From JBFWRK01 sp050248955 (lineage in GTDB: Bacteria; Actinomycetota; Acidimicrobiia; Acidimicrobiales; Ilumatobacteraceae): DNA of 64,000 bases. The translations under genes and the position numbers were made by a program. This document shows positions 1 through 8,612 of the stretch, piece by piece. The stretch's first letter is position 1, and each line of letters starts with the position of its first letter. The notes beneath the pieces are model-generated. The model was given only the letters and a program-made list of their open reading frames with translations. It did no database searches and had not been told where the DNA came from. The DNA is taken from contig JBFWRK010000011.1 in assembly GCA_050248955.1 (NCBI GenBank), positions 103,128 through 167,127 on the forward strand. The letters run 5' to 3'.

Positions 1-2
1 AC

Positions 3-1070
3 CGGACCGACATCGAGTCGCTGCTCACCCGTCGGCGATCGCATCCGGGTGGAGCTGCGGACGCGGTCGTCGCCAGCAGGATCACCCAGCTCGGCGAGGA
101 CGGTGTCACGTATCGCGGCTGGCCGGTGGAGCAGCTCGCCTCGTCACGCACGTTCGAGGAGGTCGCGGCCCTCCTCTGGGACTGCGTTGCCGACGGCGAG
201 CCGTGGGTGCCGCAGGAACTGCCGATGCCGATGCCGGTTGCCGGCGACGACACGACGCTCGCCGACCTGCTGCGGATCGCGATCGTGCTCGCGGCGACGA
301 CCGATCTGCATCGCCACGACCTCCGCCAGCCATCGGTCGTCATGTCCGCTCGCCGCCTCGTCGCGACGTGCGTCGCGTCGCTGCCCGTCACTGCGGCGAC
401 GAGTCCCGTGCTCACGGTCAGAGGGCAACGGCATCCCGGCTCGGTCGCCGCCGCGCTCGCTGCTCGGCTCGGCGCGCCGAAGGTCAGCGGTGGCCTCGTG
501 CAAGCGGTGAACACGGCGCTCGTCCTGCTCGCCGACCACGAGCTCGCCACGTCGACGTACGCCGCCAGAGTCGCGGCGTCGACGCGCGCCGACGTGTACT
601 CCACGGTGCTCGCGGGCGCGTCGTGCAGCGGGCCGCTGCACGTCGGCGCGTCCCGGGACGTTGCTCGCCTGCTGCGGGATGCAGCCGACCGCGGGGCGGG
701 CGTGGCAGTCGGCGATCTGCTGCGATGGCGGCGCTTCGTACCCGGCTTCGGCCACAAGATCTACCGGCGCGACCCTCGCTTCGCGCTCCTGTTCGACGCC
801 GCCGTCTCGTCCGGCTTCCCGCGTCGGCGGGTCGCGCTCGTCCACGAGGTACTTGCGCTGGCGAGCGAACGGGTGCCGGTCGAACCGAACGTCGACTTCG
901 CCGGTGCTGCCCTGGCGTTCTGCGCCGGATTGCGCGACGACGCAGCGGAGGCGATCTTCCTGGTCGCCCGCATGGCCGGCTGGGTAGCGCACACGCTCGA
1001 GGAGTACGGCGAGGAGCCGCTGCGCTTCCGCACCCGCGGCCTGTACGTCGGTGAGCCGCGCCGCCGCTGA
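3..1070 (+). CDS. citrate synthase-like protein, 5' end outside window
   Basis: Citrate synthase/2-methylcitrate synthase family, condensing an acyl-CoA with a 2-oxoacid in central carbon metabolism. The frame is open to the left edge, so the gene starts upstream and 355 codons are visible. The three catalytic regions are present: His in SGPLHVGAS, His in GFGHKIYRRDPR and Asp in EPNVDFAGAAL. The opening motif GEDGVTYRGWPVEQLA matches the family's YRG region. The preceding visible residues (TDIESLLTRRR) resemble the end of the MerR/excisionase-like helix-turn-helix that some actinobacterial citrate synthases carry at the N-terminus, but that domain is cut off. A GTG at 126 could be misread as the start; it would remove the YRG motif. 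Whether the substrate is acetyl-CoA or propionyl-CoA cannot be told. Confidence 0.88.
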   Translation, partial: RTDIESLLTRRRSHPGGAADAVVASRITQLGEDGVTYRGWPVEQLASSRTFEEVAALLWDCVADGEPWVPQELPMPMPVAGDDTTLADLLRIAIVLAATTDLHRHDLRQPSVVMSARRLVATCVASLPVTAATSPVLTVRGQRHPGSVAAALAARLGAPKVSGGLVQAVNTALVLLADHELATSTYAARVAASTRADVYSTVLAGASCSGPLHVGASRDVARLLRDAADRGAGVAVGDLLRWRRFVPGFGHKIYRRDPRFALLFDAAVSSGFPRRRVALVHEVLALASERVPVEPNVDFAGAALAFCAGLRDDAAEAIFLVARMAGWVAHTLEEYGEEPLRFRTRGLYVGEPRRR

Positions 1071-1189
1071 GCGACCGGCTCGTCCCGCGGCGGCCGCGCC
1101 GCGTGACGTCTGGCGCGATCGTGTGGGCGGTCAGCGCTCGACGAGGTCGGCGGGCCGCCCGGGATCGAGGACCCGGAGCGGCAGCGCGC

Positions 1190-1360
1190 TCAACGCGTGA
1201 CCAGCTCGCCTGCCGGAGCGGGCGCCGAGGCGGCGTTCGGGGAGGTGCTCGACAGCAGCGCGTCGAGCTCGTGATGAGCCAGCACGCTCTGCCAGTCGTA
1301 CGGGGTGCCCTTGCGCCCAGCCGTCATCCGGCCGTCGTGTGCGGTGATCCGCTCGTCCAT
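1190..1360 (-). CDS. small hypothetical protein (56 aa)
   Basis: Not recognised. The ATG start is chosen because a strong Shine-Dalgarno (GAGGGAGG) sits about 6 nt upstream, and a -10-like TAGCGT (1411-1416 on the complement) and a 12-bp palindrome lie further upstream. The product begins MDERITAHDGRMTAGRKG and is polar, with an Ala/Pro/Ser-rich tail; no membrane segment or cysteine motif is visible. It lies in an otherwise gene-poor 0.9 kb stretch, convergent with the citrate synthase-like gene. The ribosome binding site is the main support; it could still be a chance frame in high-GC DNA. Confidence 0.4.
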   Translation of the reverse strand: MDERITAHDGRMTAGRKGTPYDWQSVLAHHELDALLSSTSPNAASAPAPAGELVTR

Positions 1361-1410
1361 GTCCGCCTCCCTCGAGGTCTCGTCGGCCGGCAGGTCCGGC
1401 ACCGGGGAAG

Positions 1411-1457
1411 CAACGCTAACGAGCACCGTGAGCAGCGTCTACTGCCTGACGCGTCAG
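1411..1457 (-). promoter_or_regulatory. candidate promoter with palindromic operator
   Basis: CTGACGCGTCAG (1446-1457) is a perfect 12-bp palindrome 29 nt upstream of a -10-like TAGCGT (1416-1411, complement strand). This is the arrangement expected for a TetR-type operator at or just upstream of a -35 region. It precedes the small protein gene on the minus strand. No regulator gene is adjacent. Confidence 0.3.
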
Positions 1458-1559
1458 CACGAACTGATTGACCAGTACGTCAGCCCGCCCGCCGGCCCCG
1501 CCTGCCCGCCGGCCCCACCGGCCAGGCCGCCCCACCGGACCGGTCAGCCCGCAGATCTT

Positions 1560-1612
1560 CGCCTTTGTGGCGACAGGCGTGCGGTTCGGGGGGCATCTGG
1601 CGCCACAACGCC
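1560..1612. repeat. TTTGTGGCG hairpin element, intergenic copy
   Basis: CGCCTTTGTGGCG (1560-1572) faces CGCCACAACGCCG (1601-1613). TTGTGGCG and CGCCACAA pair perfectly, with imperfect extension at the base. The same arm recurs with a perfect 15-bp stem inside the UbiB-like kinase gene at 16131-16183, and the flanks share further similarity. It looks like a dispersed palindromic element of the REP/MITE kind; the family assignment is inference from two copies. Confidence 0.55.
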
Positions 1613-1804
1613 GTGATGGCCGGCGTGGTCCACCGGGCAGGATGAAGTGGGGACGCGGCCGCTCGGTCCCTGTCGTTCCTCACTGCTCGCCGGACCGGGG
1701 TCCGGCTGCTCCAACGTCATCAGCGGTGTCGCCCAGCCAGGGAGCTCGTCTTCACCCGAGGCGGCTGCGAGCCCGGCGCGCGGTCCAGTCCCGCGCTCCC
1801 CGGA

Positions 1805-1909
1805 TTCTCTGCTCGCCGACGACTCCCCACCGGTTCTCCGCTCCCATCCGGACATCCAAAGACCTCGCCCGATCAGAGACCGGGGCTGGTGACGCGGATG
1901 AGCAGAGAA
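1805..1909. repeat. TTCTCTGCTC / GAGCAGAGAA inverted repeat
   Basis: Perfect 10-bp arms (1805-1814 and 1900-1909) separated by 85 bases. The same core, (C)GGTTCTCTGCTC or its complement GAGCAGAGAACCG, recurs in intergenic DNA near 9290-9430, 24756-24926, 25686-25765 and 63796-63842. It never overlaps a confident gene here. Confidence 0.55.
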
Positions 1910-1982
1910 GCGGCGTGGCTGGAGTCTCGTCGATCCGCTGGCGGCCGACCCGGATCGGCCGGGGGTCAGGGAGTGGGGCTGG

Positions 1983-3215
1983 TCACAGGATCGCTCCCTG
2001 CTCCTTCAGTTCGATGATGCGGTCCCAGTCGTAGCCGAGCTCGAGCAGCAGCTCCTCGGTGTGCTCGCCGAACTCGGGACTCGGCCTGCGCGGTGCCCAG
2101 CGACTGGCGGAGAAGTCGACCGGCGTCGCCGTCATCGGCGTCGTCGAGCCGTCGGGCATCGGCGTGTCGACGAAGCAGCCGGCGGCGTGTGCCTGCTCGT
2201 CGTCCGGGAGCTCGTGCACCGCCTGCACCGGCGCCCACCACACGCCCTCCCGGTCGAACGCGTCGATCCACTCGGCCCTCGTGCGGGTGGCGAAGAGCTC
2301 GTCGAGCAGGGTGATCAGCTCAGCAGCGTTGCGACCCCTCACATAGATCTCAGCGAACCGTTCGTCGTCCGCGAGCTCGGGCCGTTCGATCGCCCGCAGC
2401 AGGTTCGGCCAGTGGCGGTCGCCCTCCAAGCCGAGCAGCCAGAACTGCTTGCCGTCGCTCGCCCGGTAACCGTTGATCAGCGGGTTGCCGGCCGCTGAGC
2501 GCGACACCGGCACGGTCGGCGCTCCGAAGCGGAGCGCGAGGTTGAGGTCCCAGCCGACCATGTAGGCGCCGAGTCGCAGCAGCGAGGTCGACACCTGCTG
2601 CCCCTCACCCGTGCGCTCACGCTGGAAGAGTGCCGTCGCGACACCGCCGGCCGCGGCAAGACCGGTGAGGTGATCGCCCATGCCGCCGCGCTGATACGGG
2701 AGTGGCGAGCCCTCCGGCGCGAGCGACGCGGCGATGCCCGCGCGACTCCAGAACGAACCGACGTCGTACGCGGGGCGCCGAGCGTCGGGGCCCTCCAACC
2801 CGAGACCGGTGATGCTCGCGTACACGAGACGAGGGTTGCGCGACCTGAGCGACTCGTAGTCGAGCCCCGCCCGCTCGAGCGCGCCGACACGCAGGTTCGT
2901 GACGAACACGTCGGCCGAGTCGATCATGCCGAGCAGCACCTCTCTCCCGGCATCGGTCGAGTAGTCGAGCCCGATGGACCGCTTGCCCCGGTTGTCGAGC
3001 TCGAACGGCGGGTTCTCGGCGATGCCGTAGTACGCCCGCCATGTCGCGGTCATGCCGCGGAACGGATCGCCGGTGATCGGTTCGACCTTGATCACGTCGG
3101 CGCCCCAGTCGGCGAGGACACCTGCGCACGCAGGACCAGCAACCCAGAAGCCGAGCTCGACGACCGTGACGCCGGTCATCGGTCCGGTCATCGTCACGCG
3201 CCCGCTCGTTGCCAC
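1983..3215 (-). CDS. CaiB/BaiF family CoA-transferase
   Basis: Type III (formyl-CoA transferase-like) CoA-transferase that moves CoA between acyl groups. The 410 aa length is normal. The N-terminus GVTVVELGFWVAGPACAGVLAD followed by WGADVIKVEP and GDPFRG is the family hallmark, and NRGKRSIGLDYS and ITGLGLEGPDARRPAYD follow in order. The catalytic Asp region is visible as TNLRVGALERAGLDYES. Start is GTG; an internal ATG 24 bases downstream (MTGPMTG) is equally plausible. It lies 22 bases behind an acyl-CoA synthetase gene on the same strand, so the pair probably acts on one acid. The substrate is unknown. Confidence 0.9.
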   Translation of the reverse strand: MATSGRVTMTGPMTGVTVVELGFWVAGPACAGVLADWGADVIKVEPITGDPFRGMTATWRAYYGIAENPPFELDNRGKRSIGLDYSTDAGREVLLGMIDSADVFVTNLRVGALERAGLDYESLRSRNPRLVYASITGLGLEGPDARRPAYDVGSFWSRAGIAASLAPEGSPLPYQRGGMGDHLTGLAAAGGVATALFQRERTGEGQQVSTSLLRLGAYMVGWDLNLALRFGAPTVPVSRSAAGNPLINGYRASDGKQFWLLGLEGDRHWPNLLRAIERPELADDERFAEIYVRGRNAAELITLLDELFATRTRAEWIDAFDREGVWWAPVQAVHELPDDEQAHAAGCFVDTPMPDGSTTPMTATPVDFSASRWAPRRPSPEFGEHTEELLLELGYDWDRIIELKEQGAIL

Positions 3216-3237
3216 ATCCGTACGTCTCCGCCTGGTC

Positions 3238-4797
3238 CTAGTTCACCTTGCGGCCTTGGTCCGCCCAGTACGGCTCGCGCAGCTTGAACTTCTGCAGCTT
3301 GCCGGTCGCGGTGCGAGCCAGCGAGTCGCGGAACTCGACCCGCTTGGGGCACTTGTACCCAGCGAGCTTGGTCTTCACGTAGCCGATCAGCTCCTCCTCT
3401 GTCAGCGTCGCGCCGGGCGTCGTGACGACGAGCGCGGTCACGAGCTCGCCCCACTTCTCGTCGGGCACGCCGATCACCGCCACTTCTTCCACGTTCGGGT
3501 GGCTGAACACCGCGTCCTCCACCTCGATCGACGACACGTTCTCGCCGCCCGAGATGATCACGTCCTTCTTCCGGTCCGAGATCGTCAGGTAGTGCTCTGC
3601 GTCGATCGAGCCGCCGTCGCCGGTGTGGAACCACTCCGGCCCGCCGGGGTCGTCGGCCGCGGCGTGGATCGCGTCCGCGGTCGCTTCGGGCTGCGTCCAG
3701 TAGCCGTCCATGATGACGTTGCCGCGGGCGAGCACCTCGCCGTCCGGCGAGGTCCGCACCTCGATGCCGATCGCCGCGCCGCCGGCGCGAGCGAGCGCCT
3801 TCGCCCGTTCTGACGGCGACAGCTCGTCGTGCTCCGCCCTCCGCCGGTTCATCGTCAGGATCGGCGAGGTCTCGGTGAGGCCGTAGATCTGGACGAACTC
3901 CCAGCCGAGATCCGTCTCCATCCGCTCGATCGTGGACGTCGGTGGTGGCGCGCCGGCGACGACCATGCGGACCCGGTCGCGGCCCGGAATCGGACCGTCC
4001 CACGTCGACGCGGCAGCGAGGATCATCGCCACGACGGCAGGCGCGCCGCACAGCATCGTGACGCCGTGCTGCTCTACCCGGCGGAGGATCTCGGCGCCGT
4101 CGACCTTGCGCAGGATCACGTGGCGCCCGCCCATGCCGGTCACCGCGTACACCATCCCCCACCCGTTGCAGTGGAACTGGGGGAGCGTGTGCAGGTAGAC
4201 GTCCCGGTCGTTCACGCCCATCTGCCAGCCGAAGGTCGCCGCGTTGATCCACAGGTTGCGGTGGGTGAGCTGGACGCCCTTCGGCCGCGCGGTGGTGCCG
4301 CTCGTGTAGTTGATCGTGGCGGTGGCGTCCTCGTCGGGCGTCCACGGTGCCGGCTCGACGCCGAAGCGCAACAGCTCCATGTCGGAGTCCGTGCCGATCA
4401 CCATGCGGTGCTCGCACGCCACGCTCGCGAGACCCTCCTCGAGCTCGGGATCGACGAGCAGGACCCGGGCCCCGGAGTGCTCGACGATGTAGCGCACCTC
4501 TTCGGCGACGAGGCGGAAGTTGATCGGCACGAGGATCCGCCCGGAGCCCGAGACGCCGTAGAAGCTCGTGAGCAGGCGGGCAGCGTTCTGGCTGACGATC
4601 GCGACCCGGTCACCCTGGCCGATCCCGAGCGCATCGAGCCCCGCTGCCTGCGCTCGTGCGCGCTCCGCGAGCTGTGCGTAGGTGAGCGCTCCCCAGGACG
4701 CGGCCGGCTGGTCCGGTTCGTCGACGACGCCGATCCGCTCGGGGTACAGCTCCTCGGCGCGACGGAGGTGGTCGTTGATCGTGAGCGCGACCTTCAT
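3238..4797 (-). CDS. acyl-CoA synthetase (AMP-forming ligase)
   Basis: AMP-forming acyl-CoA synthetase/ligase of 519 aa; activates a carboxylic acid with ATP and CoA. The P-loop-like A3 motif is YTSGTTARPKGVQLTHRN, followed by YGLTETSPI (A5), the hinge region EWFHTGDGG/ISDRKKDVIISGGENVSS (A7-A8) and the C-terminal catalytic Lys in ARTATGKLQKF. The start MKVALTINDHL is chosen because typical family N-terminal sequence begins there; the upstream extension is not family-like. It is followed closely by the CaiB-type transferase, suggesting an acid-activation pair. Similar to medium-chain or aryl-acid ligases; substrate not determinable. Confidence 0.92.
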   Translation of the reverse strand: MKVALTINDHLRRAEELYPERIGVVDEPDQPAASWGALTYAQLAERARAQAAGLDALGIGQGDRVAIVSQNAARLLTSFYGVSGSGRILVPINFRLVAEEVRYIVEHSGARVLLVDPELEEGLASVACEHRMVIGTDSDMELLRFGVEPAPWTPDEDATATINYTSGTTARPKGVQLTHRNLWINAATFGWQMGVNDRDVYLHTLPQFHCNGWGMVYAVTGMGGRHVILRKVDGAEILRRVEQHGVTMLCGAPAVVAMILAAASTWDGPIPGRDRVRMVVAGAPPPTSTIERMETDLGWEFVQIYGLTETSPILTMNRRRAEHDELSPSERAKALARAGGAAIGIEVRTSPDGEVLARGNVIMDGYWTQPEATADAIHAAADDPGGPEWFHTGDGGSIDAEHYLTISDRKKDVIISGGENVSSIEVEDAVFSHPNVEEVAVIGVPDEKWGELVTALVVTTPGATLTEEELIGYVKTKLAGYKCPKRVEFRDSLARTATGKLQKFKLREPYWADQGRKVN

Positions 4798-4950
4798 GGG
4801 CGCTGACACTACGTCGCGGCGATGCAGGGGCTGAACGGCCTGTTTTCGTCGCTCGCGGGCCTCAGATGTGCCCCTATCAGCACGTTTTCGCCGTTCGTCG
4901 ACTACCGTGGCAGCTGGGTTCAGCCGATACCGGCCGCCCACACACACCTC

Positions 4951-6258
4951 ATGACTGAAAAAACATCTGCTTCGCGTGGAACGCGACGGCGGCGCCGGGG
5001 CCCGACGGGCCCGTCCGAGATGGCCGCTCCTACCGACACTCCGATGTCGACGACGACCGCTGTAGCGGCCGTGTCCCTGCCGACCGGGTTCGCCCGCCTC
5101 GGCGTCCCTCCCGAGGTCGACGCGGGTCTTGCCGCTGCCGGCTTCGCCGAACCGTTCGCGATCCAGCTCGAAGCGATCCCGGTTGCGTTGACCGGCGCTG
5201 ACGTGTGCGGTCGAGCACGTACCGGGTCCGGCAAGACGCTCGCCTTCGGCGTGCCGCTCATCGCGCGCGTCACCCAGGGTGCGCTGTCGCGCCGGCCGCG
5301 GGCACTCGTGCTCGTCCCGACCCGAGAGCTCGCACTCCAGGTCGCCGATGTCCTGACGCCGGTCGCCAAGGCCCGCGGCTTGCGGACGCTCGCCGTCTAC
5401 GGCGGTGCGTCACGGCCACATCAGGTCGGCGCACTGCTCCAGGGGATCGAGATCGTGGTGGCCACGCCGCTGCGGCTCGTCGACCTCATCAAGGCGGGCG
5501 ACGTGTTCCTCGACGACATCGAGATCGTCGTCGTCGACGAGGCCGACCGCATGGCCGACGACGGGTTCACCCCGCAGGTCGAGTGGCTGCTCCGGCACGT
5601 CACCAAACCGCACCAGACGATGCTCTTCTCAGCCACGCTCGACGGCCAGGTCGGTCACCTCGTGCGCCGGTACCTGCAGGATCCGGTCGAGATCTCGGTC
5701 GACTCCGCGACCGACACCGTCGGCACGATGCACCACCTCTTCCTCGGCGTGCACCGCATGGACAAGGACAAGGTCGTCGCATCGATCGCCCGCAACATGG
5801 AGCGGGTCGTCGTCTTCTGTCACACGAAGCGCTCCTGCGACAAGGTCGCTGACGCGCTCGAGGACCTCGGCGTCTCGGTTCGCGCGATCCACGGCGACCT
5901 CCCGCAGGTGACCCGCGAGAAGGCGATGCGCCGCTTCGCCGCCGGCGAGACCCGCGTGCTCGTCGCGACCGATGTTGCCGCTCGTGGCATCGACATCGAC
6001 GACATCGACGTCGTCGTGCACTACGAGCCGGCGACCGACTCGAAGGCCTACCTCCATCGCTCGGGCCGCACGGCCCGCGCCGGCAAGGACGGCTGGGCCG
6101 TCACGCTGGCGGAGTACAACCAGCACCTCGCCTGCCGCATCATCCAGCGTCAACTGCGACTGGACCTCGTCGATCCGATCGAGGTCTTCTCGAACGACAA
6201 GCGACTGCTCGACCTGCACCAGTTCCGCGAGGCCGAGGTGCTCGAAGCGAGCGGCTGA
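4951..6258 (+). CDS. DEAD-box RNA helicase
   Basis: ATP-dependent RNA helicase, 435 aa. Motifs run in order: Q motif (PFAIQLEAIPVAL), I (ARTGSGKT), Ia (PTRELALQ), II (VDEADRMADDG, a true DEAD box), III (SATL), V (ATDVAARGIDIDD) and VI (YLHRSGRTARAGK). The N-terminus before the Q motif is short and basic (GTRRRRRG), likely RNA-binding. No auxiliary domain such as DbpA or CsdA is seen. Start is uncertain: ATG 4951 has no clear Shine-Dalgarno and ATG 5020 is an alternative. A -10-like TACCGT at 4903-4908 suits a short leader. Divergent from the acyl-CoA synthetase. Confidence 0.93.
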   Translation: MTEKTSASRGTRRRRRGPTGPSEMAAPTDTPMSTTTAVAAVSLPTGFARLGVPPEVDAGLAAAGFAEPFAIQLEAIPVALTGADVCGRARTGSGKTLAFGVPLIARVTQGALSRRPRALVLVPTRELALQVADVLTPVAKARGLRTLAVYGGASRPHQVGALLQGIEIVVATPLRLVDLIKAGDVFLDDIEIVVVDEADRMADDGFTPQVEWLLRHVTKPHQTMLFSATLDGQVGHLVRRYLQDPVEISVDSATDTVGTMHHLFLGVHRMDKDKVVASIARNMERVVVFCHTKRSCDKVADALEDLGVSVRAIHGDLPQVTREKAMRRFAAGETRVLVATDVAARGIDIDDIDVVVHYEPATDSKAYLHRSGRTARAGKDGWAVTLAEYNQHLACRIIQRQLRLDLVDPIEVFSNDKRLLDLHQFREAEVLEASG

Positions 6259-6278
6259 TCCCGCGGGCGTCGTTCAGT

Positions 6279-6872
6279 TCAGCTCGACGCCTGCAACCAG
6301 CTCGGACGACCGGCCTCGAAGCCGGCGATGTCGTCGGCGTGCGAGAGCGTGATGCCGATGTCGTCGAGCCCGTTGAGGAAGCGGTGCTGCGTCGCGTCGT
6401 CGATCGGGAACGGCTCCGTGAGGCCGATCGCGGGGATCTCGACAACCCGCTGCTCCATGTCGACGGTGATCTCGACGTCGGGATCCGCCTCGATCGCCTC
6501 CCAGATCCGCGTCACCACGGTGTCGGGCAGCACGACGGGGACGAGCCCGTTCTTGGTGCAGTTGTTCCGGAAGATGTCGGAGAAGCTCGGCGCGATCACT
6601 GCGTCGAACCCGGCCTGCTGAATCGCCCACACGGCGTGCTCACGTGACGAGCCGACGCCGAACGCGGGACCGGCGACGAGGATCGTCGCACCGGCGTAGC
6701 GCTCGTCGTTCATCACGAAGTTGCGGTCGTCGCGCCAGGTCGAGAAGAGGCCCTTCTCGAACCCCGTGCGCTCGACGCGCTTCAGCCACTCGGCCGGGAT
6801 GATCTGGTCGGTGTCGACGTCGGAGCGCCGCAGCGGGACCCCCCGGCCGGCGACGATGTGCACTGCTCTCAT
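6279..6872 (-). CDS. leuD: 3-isopropylmalate dehydratase small subunit
   Basis: Small subunit of isopropylmalate isomerase, which converts 2- to 3-isopropylmalate in leucine synthesis and citramalate to 3-methylmalate in the citramalate route. 197 aa. Diagnostic motifs: SDVDTDQIIPAEWLKR near residue 20 and AGPAFGVGSSREHAVWAI near residue 70, then DIFRNNCTKNGLVPVVL. Its ATG overlaps the leuC stop by four bases (ATGA), so the two subunits are translationally coupled. The cimA product encoded 14 kb away would need this enzyme. Confidence 0.97.
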   Translation of the reverse strand: MRAVHIVAGRGVPLRRSDVDTDQIIPAEWLKRVERTGFEKGLFSTWRDDRNFVMNDERYAGATILVAGPAFGVGSSREHAVWAIQQAGFDAVIAPSFSDIFRNNCTKNGLVPVVLPDTVVTRIWEAIEADPDVEITVDMEQRVVEIPAIGLTEPFPIDDATQHRFLNGLDDIGITLSHADDIAGFEAGRPSWLQASS

Positions 6873-8284
6873 CTCACGTCCTCCGGTGTCGCGAAGTGGC
6901 CGGCGATCGCGGTCGCCGCGGCGACGGCCGGCGAGACCAGGTGGGTTCGACCGCCGCGGCCCTGACGCCCCTCGAAGTTGCGGTTGCTCGTGCTCGCCGC
7001 CCGCTCGCCGGGAGCGAGCTTGTCCGGGTTCATCGCGAGGCACATCGAGCACCCCGGCTCCCGCCAGTCGGCTCCCGCCGCGATGAAGATCTTGTCGAGG
7101 CCTTCCGCCTCTGCCTGCATCTTCACGGCGTGGCTGCCGGGTACGACCATCGTCCGTTTGATCGTCACGGTCTTCCCGTCGAGCACTGCGGCGGCCGCGC
7201 GCAGGTCCTCGATGCGGCTGTTCGTGCAGGAGCCGATGAAGACCGTGTCGACCACGATGTCGCGGATCCGCTGGCCGGCTGTCAGCCCCATGTACTCGAG
7301 GGCGCGGGCGATGTTGTCGCGTGCCGTCGGGTCGTCGAGGGTGTCGGGTGACGGGACCGAATCGTCGATGCCGGCCACCTGGGCGGGGTTCGTGCCCCAG
7401 CTGACCTGCGGTCGTAGCGCCGTCGCGTCGATGAGCACCTGGCGGTCCCAGATCGCGCCGTCGTCGGTCCGCAGCGTCCGCCAGTCGTCGAGCGCCTGCT
7501 CCCACGCGGCGCCCTTCGGCGCGTGCTCGCGGCCTTCGAGGTAGGCGAACGTGGTGTCGTCCGGAGCGACGAGACCGGCCCGTGCACCTGCCTCGATCGA
7601 CATGTTGCAGACCGTCATGCGACCCTCCATCGAGAGCGCCCGGATCGCGGAGCCGCGGTACTCGATGACATGACCGATGCCGCCGCCGGTGCCGATGCGG
7701 CCGATGATCGCGAGGATCACGTCCTTCGCGGTCACGCCGGCCGGGAGCTCGCCCTCGACGTCGACCGCCATCCACTTCGGCCGGCTCTGCGGGAGGGTCT
7801 GCGTAGCCAGGACGTGCTCGACCTCCGACGTGCCGATGCCGAACGCGAGTGCCCCGAACGCGCCGTGGGTGGCCGTGTGCGAGTCGCCGCACACGATGGT
7901 CATGCCCGGCAGGGTGCGGCCCTGCTCCGGACCGATGACGTGGACGATGCCCTGGCGGGGATCGCCCATCGGGAAGTTCGTGATGCCGAACTCCCGCGTG
8001 TTCGCTCGCAGGACGTCGACCTGCTTCGCCGAGATCGGATCGGCGATCGGGAGATGGATGTCCTGCGTGGGGACGTTGTGGTCCTCCGTCGCGATGGTGA
8101 GCTCGGGCCGGCGGACGGCCCGGCCCGATAGCCGGAGCCCGTCGAACGCCTGCGGACTGGTGACCTCGTGGACGAGGTGGAGGTCGATGTAGAGCAGATC
8201 GGCGTCCGGCGTCGAGTGCACGACGTGGCGGTCCCAGACCTTCTGAGGGAGGGTGGACGGTTGGTTCGGTACGGCGACGCTCAT
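6869..8284 (-). CDS. leuC: 3-isopropylmalate dehydratase large subunit
   Basis: Large, 4Fe-4S-bearing subunit of isopropylmalate isomerase, aconitase superfamily, 471 aa. Cluster ligands are visible as Cys in FIGSCTNSR and the pair in EPGCSMCLAMNPDKL. N-terminus KVWDRHVVHS and DLHLVHEVTSPQAFDGLR and the substrate motif VCGDSHTATHGAFGALAFGIGTSEVEH are all canonical. First gene of the leuCD unit, transcribed away from an IclR regulator; a 5-bp inverted repeat lies 8 bases upstream of the start codon and is the likely control site. Confidence 0.97.
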   Translation of the reverse strand: MSVAVPNQPSTLPQKVWDRHVVHSTPDADLLYIDLHLVHEVTSPQAFDGLRLSGRAVRRPELTIATEDHNVPTQDIHLPIADPISAKQVDVLRANTREFGITNFPMGDPRQGIVHVIGPEQGRTLPGMTIVCGDSHTATHGAFGALAFGIGTSEVEHVLATQTLPQSRPKWMAVDVEGELPAGVTAKDVILAIIGRIGTGGGIGHVIEYRGSAIRALSMEGRMTVCNMSIEAGARAGLVAPDDTTFAYLEGREHAPKGAAWEQALDDWRTLRTDDGAIWDRQVLIDATALRPQVSWGTNPAQVAGIDDSVPSPDTLDDPTARDNIARALEYMGLTAGQRIRDIVVDTVFIGSCTNSRIEDLRAAAAVLDGKTVTIKRTMVVPGSHAVKMQAEAEGLDKIFIAAGADWREPGCSMCLAMNPDKLAPGERAASTSNRNFEGRQGRGGRTHLVSPAVAAATAIAGHFATPEDVR

Positions 8285-8291
8285 CGCGGCG

Positions 8292-8331
8292 TCTCACTTT
8301 CTGAGATACGCTTCCCGGGGTATGGAAAGTG
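8292..8331. promoter_or_regulatory. candidate IclR operator(s) at the leuCD promoter
   Basis: TCTCACTTTCTGAGA (8292-8306) is a TCTCA-N5-TGAGA inverted repeat, and overlapping it CACTTTC (8295-8301) pairs with GAAAGTG (8325-8331). Both lie between divergent leuC and the IclR gene. In Corynebacterium and Streptomyces the IclR proteins LtbR and NdgR act on leuCD from this position; binding here is inferred. Confidence 0.5.
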
Positions 8332-8383
8332 TAGGTGCCCACGACGGGAACGGCAATGCCGGCCTCCCGAGCGGCGGTGCGGC

Positions 8384-8612
8384 GAGCGAGCGGAGCGAGC
8401 TGGCCCGAGCGGCCGGGAACGGGAAGCGTGAGCGAGCGCAGCGAGCTGGCCCGAGCGGCCGGGAGCGGGAAGCGTGAGCGAGCGGAGCGAGCTGGCCCGA
8501 GCGGCCGGGAGCGGGAAGCGTGAGCGAGCGGAGCGAGCTGGCCCGAGCGGCCGGGAGCGGGAAGCGTGAGCGAGCGCAGCGAGCTGGCCCGAGCGGCCGG
8601 GAGCGGGAAGCG
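8384..8612. repeat. five-copy 46-bp tandem repeat
   Basis: Five head-to-tail units of 46 bp (starting at 8384, 8430, 8476, 8522 and 8568), differing at only one or two positions such as gcgGagc/gcgCagc. Each unit contains CGAGCGGAGCGAGC and ends GGGAGCGGGAAGCGT. The last unit runs directly into the ATG of the IclR gene, so its purine-rich end serves as that gene's ribosome binding site. Unit length is not a multiple of three, so it is not an in-frame coding repeat. Likely a variable-number repeat in the 5' leader of the regulator gene. Confidence 0.9.

Larger units (their letters stand above)
1361..1982. other. gene-poor intergenic stretch
   Basis: About 620 bases without a convincing gene. 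It holds the palindrome just described, C-rich low-complexity sequence around 1486-1540, one copy of the TTTGTGGCG hairpin element (1560-1612) and one member of the TTCTCTGCTC inverted-repeat family (1805-1814 with 1900-1909). Open frames here lack ribosome binding sites and recognisable domains. Confidence 0.6.

Noticed and set aside
8384..8612. 46-bp repeats as coding sequence extending the IclR protein upstream
   Set aside because: Unit length is not a multiple of three, so each unit changes frame; the winged-helix domain starts right after the ATG at 8613.
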